From Hibiscus mutabilis (lineage: Eukaryota > Streptophyta > Magnoliopsida > Malvales > Malvaceae): a stretch of 64,000 nucleotides of DNA. A model generated the notes under the pieces. That model was not told where the DNA came from. It saw nothing but the letters and a program-made list of their open reading frames with translations, and made no database searches. The stretch is taken from positions 20,685,786 through 20,749,785 of the forward strand of contig CM033724.1 in NCBI GenBank assembly GCA_019671005.1, given 5' to 3'. Shown piece by piece: positions 46,284 to 55,990 of this stretch (the first letter of the stretch is position 1; each line of letters begins with the position of its first letter). The translations under genes were made by a program, and so were the position numbers.

Positions 46284-46502
46284 CACTCGATGCGTGATTC
46301 TGAGTGATTAAACGAAGGCCATCCGATGTGAGATTTCGGATGATGTATTAGCTCGATGAGAGATTCCGAGCCCCGCAAGATGTGAGATTCCGAGCAATGA
46401 CTCGATACAAGATTTCGAGTATATCAGCTCGATGAGAGATTTCGAGCCGCTCGATGTGAAATTTCGAGCATGGGTGGGTTTTCCAGTGTTGGGTGACATT
46501 GG
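46284..46502 (+). repeat. Hairpin array in LTR C2
   Basis: The same seven units as in C1, with longer pairing in several: CATCCGA/TCGGATG (46320-46342), ACTCGA/TCGAGT (about 46399-46419), GCTCGA/TCGAGC twice (last at 46449-46469), CACTC/GAGTG (46284-46306). The terminal stem is CCAGTGTT/GACATTGG (46483-46502), which still pairs if two G-U pairs are allowed, whereas C1 has Watson-Crick pairs throughout. Confidence 0.8.
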
Positions 46503-47079
46503 GCCTCACTATTGGGTTGTTTATTGATGTACTTGTGTTATTGAGTTAATGAATCGTGTATGCATGTGTTTAGGTGATTATGGTAGCGCCATTGCTTTCT
46601 CTTACCTCGATATCATGTTATCTAGCATACTTTTAATTATGAATCACCTGAAACATGGTCGAGTGGTTGTGTATCCATTGTGCTTTGTTAGCTCATCGTT
46701 CGAAATTGTTGTTTTCGCTCGTAGATAAAGTAGGTTGTAGCGCGTAGCGAGAACACCATCGAAGCAAGGAATTCAGCATTGGCCACAGTGGTAGAGTACA
46801 TTTACTTAGATGTAAAGGGCTATGTATTCTTAGGACCTTTGTATTTGTAACTCTATTTTGAATTTAATTTGTATGGGTCAAATGTTTTAAATATTGATAT
46901 TGGAGCTCATTAGGGATGTTTTAATACATTTTAAATGTTGTTGAACTTATATATATTATCTGGAAATGAATGATATGATATGGATTTGGTAAATGGTATT
47001 TATTGGATTTATAATCAAAATTTTATGGGGGAGGTTTGGGCTTGTGGACCAAATTTAGCATCCGGTTTGGGGTGTTACA

Positions 47080-48094
47080 ACATGCCTATAGACTATGTGG
47101 TTGATTATGCTAGACTTGTTAGGTTGGCTTAAAATGCTGGGATGCTGATGTTTAAGCGTGATGATGATGTTATATGATGAATAGTTATGTGATAGGTTTG
47201 AATGAAGTGAGCCAAAGTGTCATATGTTGGACCTAGAGGTCATTACAAGCCTCTGCGATTACCGATACGGGTACTCAAAGATCGGTACGCAGGGTCCTGT
47301 CAAAGCTCGATTTGCTGAAATAAAGCTTAGGGTATCAGTACGCTTAGCCACTGTATCGTTACGCTTTGAAGAAAAATTACACTGGTGTCGGTACACGGGT
47401 TTGCATATCGGTACGATCCCTTCAATTTTAACAATCTATATAGGTACGTGGGATACCGTATCGGTACGGGCTTTAGCTACTGGAATTCTGAGTTTTGAGA
47501 TAACAAATAGGGAATCGGTATGGGGTTAAGGTCGTATCAGTACGGGATTAAGGTCGTATCGGTATGGGTTGGTCAACACACCGTATCAATTTTATGGTTA
47601 TGTGTATATCGGTACAGGTGGTCATTTTGTTAGTTAGGTTGTATCAGTACGGGATTGCCTATATCGGTACGCTACGTTGATTTTGTGTAATCTGTTTACT
47701 GGAGTTTGAGAATCTTACAATTTAGTCCCTGATTGTTATGAATGCAATTGAATGAGTTTGGATGATTGTTTTGGATTGGAATTTAATATGTGAGCATGAA
47801 ATTGAATTAATTAAGGTTGTGTAATCTTAATTATGATAGAAACCCTATAATTTATAAAAATTACATTTTGGTCCCTAATATGAATCGTTGAGCAAATAAA
47901 CCTTGTTTTGCAATCTAATTTTAATGTAACGTTTCTGTTGAAGCATGTGCGCTTAGGACAATAATAAAATACATTTAGACAAGATAAAAACAAAAAAATG
48001 GGCTCGATCTAGGTTATTAGATCGGGTTTGCTTTGGCAAACCTAATATGACGCTTTTAGTCCGGTTTCAGCTAAGCCGGGCTAAGGGGGTTATA
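47080..48094 (+). repeat. Solo LTR D, right part
   Basis: Continues LTR D after element C. It contains the decamer array at 47261-47676, then the tail shared with LTR G, and ends GGGGGTTATA (normally TTACA) at 48094. It is followed by TAGAA and then integrase coding of element A. Confidence 0.75.
47261..47676. repeat. GTAYCGRTAC decamer array in LTR D
   Basis: About fifteen full or partial copies (ACCGATACGG, ATCGGTACG and relatives) at irregular spacing. The ORF 47224-47529 is a translation of this array. Confidence 0.7.
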
Positions 48095-49200
48095 TAGAAT
48101 GTATAAGAATCTCCGAGAGCGGTACTGGTGGAAGGGTTTCAAGAGAGATGCTGTAGGTTTTTTATCCAAGTGCTTAACTTGTCAGAAAGTGAAGGCAGAG
48201 CATCAACCCTTCTGGGTTATTGCAGTATATTGAGATTTCTCAGTGAAAGTGGGAATACGTATCTATAAATTTTGTTAGTGGTCTTCCTTTGACTCCATCA
48301 AAGAATGACTCTATTTGGGTTATCGTCGATCGTATTACCAAGTCCGCACATTTCATTCCTGTCTGAGTTAACTACCCCCTCAGTAAGTTGGCTCATTTGT
48401 ACATTGCTAAAATAGCGCAACTTCATGGGGTTCTCATATCTATTATTTTTGACTGAGATCCAAGTTTACAATAAAGTTTAAGAGTCTCTCCATACTGCTC
48501 TATGTACTCAGCTGAACTTCAGTACTTCTTACCATATGCAGACCGATGGTCAGTCTGAGTGTGTTATTCAGATCCTTGAGAATGTGTTAAGGGGTTGTGT
48601 GATTGATTATCGGGGCAGTTGGGAGGACTTTCTACCATTTGTAGAGTTTGCATATATAAAAGCTGCCAGACCAGTTTTCATATGACACCTTACGAGGCTC
48701 TGTATGGGCATAAGTGTTGTACTCCTATAGGCTGGACTGAGCCGATGAGCACAAGTTATTAGGTTCGGATATTACTCGTGAGTCTGAGGAGACTATCAGG
48801 ATGATCTGAGATAAGCTTAAGGCTACTTTTGACAGGCAGAAGTCATATATTGATCTGAAGCGTTAAGGATATTGAGTATGATGTGGGTAATGAGGTTTTC
48901 TTGAAAGTATCTCCATGGCAAAAGATACTTAGGTTTGGGTAGAAAGACAAGTTGAGGCCTCGTTTTATTAGCCCATACCAGATTCTTCTTCGTGTGGGAC
49001 CAGTTGCCTACCAGCTTGAGTTACCTCCTGAGCTTCAGCGTATTCATGATGTTTTTCCTGTTTCTATTGAGGCATTATAGATCATATCCATCCCACATTA
49101 TTCCAGCTGAGGACTTCATCTCGTAGGTTCTAACTCAGCTAGACCTAGAGCTAGTTCAGATCGTGGGAGACGTCATCATCGACGTTAGAGCTTTGGTCGC
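48095..49200 (+). pseudogene. Element A: rest of integrase
   Basis: Resumes the zinc-binding domain cut at 35011 (YKNLRERYWW, CLTCQKVKAEH), then the core (a DSIWVIVDRITKSAHFIPV stretch near 48310, an MTPYEALYG stretch near 48680) and the C-terminal part (EVFLKVSPWQKILRFG, VGPVAYQLELPPEL near 48890-49030). Many stops and frame changes. No open frame over 60 codons remains. Confidence 0.85.
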
Positions 49201-50118
49201 TAGAGGTGTGTTCTCCTTGTGTGCTATATTATTCTGTGAAATGTTTTACTACTTTCATGTCTACCTTTTTGTGATGCAACTGCAATGTGACTTTTGATGC
49301 CATGAAGACTGTGATGAACTTTGTTAAATTGTGTTTCAATGAGACTATTAGAACATTAGAACTGTAATCTTCGTATTTAGTACGATACAACTATGATGTG
49401 TTATTGTTCTATAAATAATATTTTATATGTATGAGATGGGTTTGTAAGGAGGAAGAAGTGGTTTGACCATACTGTGATTGGAGAAATAAGGGTGAGGGGT
49501 TTTGGGAAACTACCTCCGCTGTGATTGGTTAGCTTTGCCACCACTGTGATTGGAGTATGTAGCTGGGATTAATGTTTTAAGCATACCATTTTCTTACATT
49601 GTGTTTTAATGTGATTTATTATGTTTGTGAAAATATTGTAAAACTAAGACTGTGTTTACTGCACTTTAGAGACACTTTGGGCTTATTAGCTCATTCCCTT
49701 ATGGTTTGTCTTTTAGATACTTTGGCTCTAGGCGATTTGGTACTCTAAGGACTCCTTACATTTCGAATTTATTTTTATCACAGTACGAACATTATCAATT
49801 TTAGACATTATTATCATTATTATTATATTTAAATTTGATGTATTTTGGACTATAGACTATCATGGGATTTGAGGATATTGTTTTTAGTATGCATGCATAG
49901 AGAAGTTTATATTCGAATATTTTATTTGAATTATCATATATTAATATTAATGTTGTGATTTTAATAAGGTTTTGAGATATCTTTATTTGAAGTTCAATGT
50001 GTTACGTTACCATATTAAAAACTATAATTATTTATTTTTAATTCGGATACTCGAGGGAGAAGTTACGAATATGGCTTTCTAAATTTAACCTTTTCTCTTA
50101 AGTCGGGTTTAGGGGGTT
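49201..50118 (+). repeat. 3' part of the LTR of element A
   Basis: After the integrase the sequence resembles the end of LTR E: a GTGTGTTC-TTGTGTGCTATA phrase (49207 against 59850), CCTTATGGTTTG-type mid phrases, and a GGGGGTTAC end at 50118 against GGGGTTACA at 60933. The LTR start and 3' leader are missing, so a deletion joins pol to mid-LTR. It abuts copia element 2. Confidence 0.5.
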
Positions 50119-50790
50119 ACACTAATCTTGGACTGAAAATGGATGTAGAGATTCTATCCAAGCAGTTTGGTGAGAGTGTTGCAATCCGAGCTTTGGAGGG
50201 AATGTGTTGAACAAGTAGAGAAGCTACAACAATTAAGTGATGAACAAAGAAGTAATCAAGTGCAAGATGCTTTATACGAGAAGAAAAGACTGGATTTTTG
50301 CAAACATATGTGCCACTGAGATTGTCGCAAAAGAGAGATGGTGGGTTTCTTAACGCCACACAAACTTCTTGAAATAGATATTAAACCCAAAGTACTTCAG
50401 CAATTGCATTGCCATGGCACGATATCAACTTCTATGGAGGAACGAGAGATAATTTTTAACGAGCTGACTTCCATGAAATAAGATTAGATCCAAGATAAAT
50501 AACATATCCAATAGCTGATCTATCGCCAATAGAGGATCTACCCTAATCTACATCGACAAAGGTAGTGAGCTGAAGTAAAGATGCCGAGCGAAAAAGAATG
50601 CTAAAGCATACATAATATACCTTTTAGATAAAGCAAGATGTATTTAGCCGTTGTCCAATGTGTAAGTGTAGGACCATGCATGTATTGCGATAGACGATTC
50701 ACGGTGAAGGCAATATCCGGACAAGTAAGTGTGAGATATTGAAGAAGACCAAGTACATATGCAGCAACAATATACCCTAGCTTCCATATT
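50119..50790 (-). pseudogene. Copia element 2: RNase H region
   Basis: On the minus strand it matches copia element 1 at 19600-20215. The segment 50117-50359 is open (FCDNLSGTYV, IKHLALDYFFVHHL, HIPSKARI); the rest is in broken frames. The left end is cut at 50118 by the element A LTR end and the right end by element F near 50800. Confidence 0.8.
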
Positions 50791-50799
50791 TGATCCCTT

Positions 50800-52880
50800 C
50801 ATAGCTCTTGAAGTTTTGATGTGAGAGCATCACTCGAACAAAAGCAATTGTTCAAGGGGAGTCCTTTATCGATTTGCGTATTAGAAGTAAAATTGGGACA
50901 ACTTGCATCCACAATGAATACTAGACCGCAAGGCACTCTTCCAAGTGATACAGCTAACTCTACTATTAAGGGGAAAGAACATTCCCAGGAAATCACTCTA
51001 AAGATTGGTAAATAGACTAGTGAGCCAGTCAGGGATTCAGATGTAACATTTTCAAAAAAATATGAAGTGACTCCTAATGAAAAGATTGTTGTTGATTGTT
51101 GATGTACCAGCAAAACCTATTCCAAGAATTGTCACTCATATGCCAAATGTGCGACAATTGACATTGTCGATGCAACCTGAAGTATCAGCACAATCTGAAC
51201 TATCAACGCAATCTGAAGTGTATCCACCTCCACCTTTGCCACGACAAGTTCATGACTACATGCAAGGTCAACAAGATGGCAATACTTTATCAATGGAATC
51301 TAAGAATGTATCTCTTGAGGAACCAACGATGCTAGATTTATAGCTATTAAAACAAAGGTATGGTCATTTGAAAGAAGATATTATATCCATGGTGATTCCC
51401 TTCGATATTAGTGCTGCACCAAAATCTCTACTGATGGAGATGTTTTAAAAGCATAAACAAAGTGGTGGTTGGATGTTTGAAATTTTTTAGAGAATTGCTC
51501 ATTCACTTGATTTACACAAAATTCTAGCAAAGGATTGCTACGACAACTGAGCTGGAGTAGCAAATGTCACCACAATGAAAGCTACATTCAGGTGCGATAG
51601 AAGTTGATGAAAATGAGGTAATCAAATTGTTGGATTTCAAAAATGTTGCCCACATTGATTTTATGCCTTCAAGAATAGTAGCAACATGGAGGGTACGCAT
51701 GGACTTCAAAGGAAAATGAAAGAAAGACACATTCACCAAGGTAACACAAGTCAGAATAATTACAATCACATTGGCCCAACTCTTTTTGGGCAGAATTGTT
51801 ACTCAATGGAGAATACAGACAGACTATAAGAAGTATAAAAATGACTCTCCAAGGAAACCCCTACCATAGCAAAATAATAAATTGGCACTTATTATAGGTG
51901 TACCCAAATTTCACTAGGTGTGTTCTTCTGAATAAGAGGAGGTTGATGATGCTAAAGTTGAACCAGAACCAGAGGAGGCACTTGCAGACCTAGCTAAGCT
52001 AAGAGAAAAGAAGAAGATAAAGACATTGTTGTAGAAATTGTCACTGCATCCTAGGCTATAGATGCAAATGCTGAGAAGACAATACTACAGTGAGAAGAAA
52101 AAGCACCATGCAACCATATTGGGAGAAGAGGAATATTGAGTTAGTTTGTTTTTAATTTTTTAGTGTGTTCTGATCATGCAAATACAAGGTTCATTTCGTG
52201 CTATAAATTTTTTCTTATATTCGATGCTTAAATCTTGAATCTTGTTGGTTGTCAATGAATTTGTTGGATGCATATGATGGAATATTATATTAAAATTCTG
52301 TTATGAATAAATTTGAGTCCTTGAGTAATGGATACCTAGCATCATCTCTTAGATCTTAGATGAATCTGCCTAGTTCAGGTTCTGATATATATGTTTATAG
52401 ATCATTTTATATGTAAATAAAGGTCACTCCAATGTGGGTGCAATATGAGAGTAGCTTAAGGGGGAACACTCCAATACATGCATTAGAAAAATGAATTTGG
52501 CCAAAGGCTATCGCTGCATGAGTTTGTGTCAAAGCAATAAAGTATCCCTCGGGGATTCATTGCACAACATCTTACTTATCCTTGATGCTTAAAAAAGAAA
52601 AGAAAAAGAAAATGTATATATATATATTATATGTTTATATAGTATAATGAAATAAAGGTTGTTTAGGTAGGAGGAATTTGAGATGTAAGGCATGATGCTA
52701 GCTTTGATGAATTGCAAGTTCATTCATTCATTCATATTCTTGAGTTGTCGATGCAATCTTCTATCATGTAGATGTAATTGATTCATTGATAGTTTAGATG
52801 ATTCAAGTTGCTAGAATGTTCACCAATTGATGCTTAACCGTGCTATTTTTTATTTTGCTTGGGGACAAGCAAAAACTTAA
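50800..52880 (+). pseudogene. Element F: Athila/Tat-like gag-protease remnant and 3' untranslated part
   Basis: The segment 50821-51015 contains LGQLASTMNTRPQGTLPSDT and GKEHSQEITLK, phrases characteristic of the gag-protease junction in Athila/Tat elements. The segment 51077-51343 is a low-complexity Pro/Ser/Gln-rich continuation. Beyond 51400 no domain is recognisable and pol is absent. Near 52855-52895 the phrase TTGGGGACAAGCAAAAACTT, followed by TTTGGGTGTG, is the usual end of the internal region of these elements, just before the 3' LTR. Confidence 0.65.
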
Positions 52881-52889
52881 ATTTGGGTG

Positions 52890-54265
52890 TGATTTATTGA
52901 TTAATTTATCCTCATCATGTTATTCTTTGCATGAATTTTAGCATTTTTATATTTTTATTTGCATTTTCTTAACTCAGTAGCTCTTTCTTGAATTATCCTT
53001 GAATTTATCATATTTTGCTGCTAATGTCGCAGTATGAGTTCTTCCAGAGTTGTAGCTAGGGTTGTCCCTACAATACTGATGTCGCTACATAAGCGTTGTT
53101 TAGATTGCGTCTAGAACTGTCGCTGTATTGAAAATTGTAAAAAAGATAAGATCAAATGATGTTGGCAAGAACATAAGATCAAAAGACAATGAGCTACAGT
53201 TAGTTACAACAACTTTTGTCCAAACATGATGTCGACGCATTAAAATTGTTGCCTCAATAACAGCTGTCAAGATAAGATCAAAGAATTATGAGTTGTCCAT
53301 TAGTACAATTATCCTATACGAAATTTTATTCAGAAAATCTATGAAGAGCACATGTAAACACCCAAATGGAAAGTGATAAGGATATATATACATATATTCT
53401 TACCCTAAAAGAAGAGGCTCATATCTTATCATCTTTTCCCTTGGTTTTGGAGCTTTCTCTTGACAGCTATGGCGGCTTAAAGCTTCCATGGGGCAACCGA
53501 GGTGAATCTGATGTAGAATTAAGTAGAAACGATGAGTGCGAGGCAAGAGGAAGCATCAATGAGCAATCAAGTTAGCTAGGAATAGCTTTCCTCATTCGGT
53601 TCTTAATGTTTCTTTTTGTTTAAACGTCAATGATTATTGTTTAATTTCATTTTGTATGGAAATAGTTTATGAATGTTGACTGAATATTTATCTTATTAAG
53701 CTTTTCCTCTATCTTATGATCTTTGGGTTTGAATGCTTTTATGCATGAAAGTGTTTATTGCAATTACTGTCACTGAAAGGTGCAGTGATAGTTCAAGTTA
53801 ACAATCACGACAACGAAAGTTGCATGAAAAGATAATGAAAGTTGACTCAATTGTTCTTGTATTTGCTTATTTAGCCATCACTGAAATGTGTGGTGAGGGG
53901 TCTCATATAAGTCTTTGATTAATGGTAGAAGTTGAGATTGGTAAGATATTCATGTGCTTTATTGCATCGACAATCATCATTTCTTTTGTTTATTGCTAGC
54001 ATTCGTTATTATGTTGATGAATCATCGAGGGAACCCCACTGCTATCATTATATTGTTTCGTATTTAATTTCAGTACATTGCTTCGATATTACCTATATCA
54101 TTTACTTTTCATTGCTTCAACATTACCTATCGCATTGACCTTATTTTTTTACTTATTGCACTAACATTGATTGACGACCAAACAACCATCATCATGGGAT
54201 CGATATCCGACAGATTTACATATGTCTACTATACTTGCATCGACGTGTGTTCGCTTGCAAAAATT
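52890..54265 (+). repeat. LTR F (Athila/Tat-like)
   Basis: Starts about TGATTTATTGATTAATT after the purine-rich 3' end and runs to a GGGATCGATATCC... terminal section like other Athila/Tat LTR ends. At 54268-54287 a degenerate Asp-type primer site follows instead of flanking host DNA, then about 70 bp of leader. The order is therefore internal-LTR-primer site. An ORF at 53366-53575 resembles nothing I know. Boundaries are approximate. Confidence 0.5.
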
Positions 54266-54267
54266 GT

Positions 54268-54287
54268 GTAACGTCATTTCACCGATC
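54268..54287 (+). other. Degenerate Asp-type primer site after LTR F
   Basis: TAACGTCATTTCACCGATC aligns with the Athila/Tat primer site at about 13 of 19 positions. Its location right after an LTR end supports the reading. Confidence 0.4.
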
Positions 54288-54358
54288 AAAATAATCCTCA
54301 TAAAAGTTGTTTTGAAAGAATCGAGCAAGCTTACAGCAATCATGAACAAGATACACTA

Positions 54359-54778
54359 GCAAATTGTAGAATTTACACACAATGCCTTGTTGTCATAAAG
54401 GCTAGATGGAGTGGCAGGGCTTTGACCATCACTAGAAGTTGAATGACCAGAACGACCACACTTCCCTTTAGAGCGATTAGTTGAATAACCACGATTAGGA
54501 CGAGCTCGATGAGCAGGATTTTTCGTGGAAAAAATGTGGATTATTCAGATTCCTGGAGGAGACGCTCATGATCAGTTAAGAACTTAGACAATTCTAGCAT
54601 TATTATCGGTGTGTTAAGCACACGAAGGGAAGCAACTATTGGGAGATAGTCATCACCTAATTGATTGACGATAGAAATCAATAGATCCGTATCGAATATA
54701 GAACAATTTGCCAAGGCAAGATTAGAGACAATATCATGCATGTCTTTCATATAGTCAGAGATAGACTTGGAACCACGC
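54359..54778 (-). pseudogene. Copia element 2: gag, downstream half
   Basis: The minus-strand segment 54541-54750 (MKDMHDIVSNLALANC, LISIVNQLGDDYLPIVASL, LSKFLTDHERLLQ) is the retrotransposon gag core common in copia. Toward 54360 a basic, Arg/Ser-rich stretch with a decayed knuckle (CGRSGH near 54445) follows. It is separated from the upstream half by a MITE. Confidence 0.75.
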
Positions 54779-55333
54779 AGATTGTGATAGTGGTGTGCAT
54801 TCGGTTTATTCGGTTAACCGACCGAACTGAATTACCCAAAATCCATTGATCGATTTTTATTTTATTTTTAACCGTTAACCGAACCAAAATTTTTCAAAAA
54901 TTTTTAACTCATAAAAAAAATCGGTTAATTTAACTGAAATTTGTTATAAAATTTTGGGTGAATTACACAATTGGTCATTAAATTATGCTAAAATGGTATT
55001 TTTAGTCACTAAACATTAATTTTATGCTAGTTTAATAAAAGTTTAATGACCATTTTATAATATATCAAAAAATTTAATAATCATTTTATATTTTTTAAAA
55101 GTTTAATGACCAAAAATAAATATATGTAAGATATATAATATTTAATATATAATAATTTCAGTTAATTCGATTAATTAACTGATTTCGAACTGAATTAACC
55201 GATAACCAAAGTTTGAAAAAACTCTTACTCGTTAACCAATTTTACCTAAAATTAACCGATCGATTAACTAAAAAAATTTGGTTCGGTCGGTTAATTCAGT
55301 TAAAACCGAATAATGTACATCCCTAGATTGCGA
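54779..55333. mobile_element. hAT-like MITE inserted in copia gag, with target duplications
   Basis: The element occupies 54788-55324. Its ends read GTGTGCATTCGG and, on the other strand, GATGTACATTATTCGG, with further pairing through the TTAACCGACCGAAC stretch. The flanks AGATTGTGA (54779-54787) and AGATTGCGA (55325-55333) are a 9-bp pair with one mismatch (8-bp duplication expected for hAT). Removing it would make the minus-strand gag reading continuous. The interior is AT-rich without a transposase. Confidence 0.8.
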
Positions 55334-55758
55334 GCAAGCTTGGATTTGAGAGTGGATGAAATAAGTGGTTGAACTAGATCATCACAGTTGCCAAGAAGAG
55401 CACTGATAAGAATTTGATCATGGCGATACCATTGCAGATATTCAAGATTAGCAATTATTGTCACTACAACAATAAACTAAGATGGGGAAGGCTGTAAACC
55501 ATCAATATAATTGATTATCCCAAAATCAGTGAGAGTGAACTCCACTTGTCGACACAAAACATGAAAGTTGGCGGACGTAAGTTTGATTGGAAAGTTGGTC
55601 GATGCATTGAGAAGCACAAGATCGTTGATAGTAGAATACGGGGCCATTAGAGGATATCTTGTTTGAAGAAGAGCGGGAAAGAGAAAAAATTGAGTATAAA
55701 AATTCTCTTGACTTTGATTACCATACAATGGATTTGTATTATTGATAATCCATAACAT
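55334..55758 (-). pseudogene. Copia element 2: gag N-terminus
   Basis: The minus-strand frame 55477-55758 includes an internal Met start near 55648 (MAPYSTINDLVLLNAS), then FPIKLTSANFHVLCRQVEF and INYIDGLQPSPS, typical of Ale/Retrofit-type copia gag. The codons before that Met come from the LTR and leader. A primer site resembling TGGTATCAGAGC with insertions (about 55713-55727, minus strand) precedes it. Confidence 0.75.
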
Positions 55759-55990
55759 TTACAATTTGAGTATATATAAGATTATAATGAGATTTAAATA
55801 TACGAAGATAAAGAAATTCAAATATTGCACACAAAATAAGATTTAGATAAGTCAAAAATTTATAAAAAATAAAATGAAATGATTAAAATTAAATTAAAAT
55901 CTAATCTAATCTAATCTAATCTAATCTAATCTAATCTAATCTAATCTAATCTAATCTTTATCTTTGATTTGGAGACCGAAGCAAAATCTA
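55735..55990 (-). repeat. 5' LTR of copia element 2
   Basis: 55740-55835 matches the 3' LTR of copia element 1 (19165-19250). It extends through a CTAAT microsatellite to about 55990. The outer end could not be fixed. Confidence 0.55.
55901..55956. repeat. (CTAAT)11 microsatellite in the copia LTR
   Basis: Eleven perfect CTAAT units. The corresponding part of copia element 1 (19508-19550) has irregular GATTAGAT words on the same theme, so the microsatellite probably expanded from LTR sequence. Confidence 0.95.

Larger units (their letters stand above)
44723..47079 (+). repeat. LTR C2, 3' LTR of element C
   Basis: 2357 bp, collinear with LTR C1, TG/CA ends, followed by ACATG, the 3' copy of the target duplication. 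It lacks a block of about 30 bp (the coding-shadow region near 38255-38300 of C1) and several decamer copies. It keeps the hairpin array at 46284-46502. Confidence 0.9.

Noticed and set aside
53366..53575. Plus-strand ORF of 69 codons in LTR F
   Set aside because: It lies inside an LTR and resembles no known gag, env or host protein. Kept only as part of the LTR.
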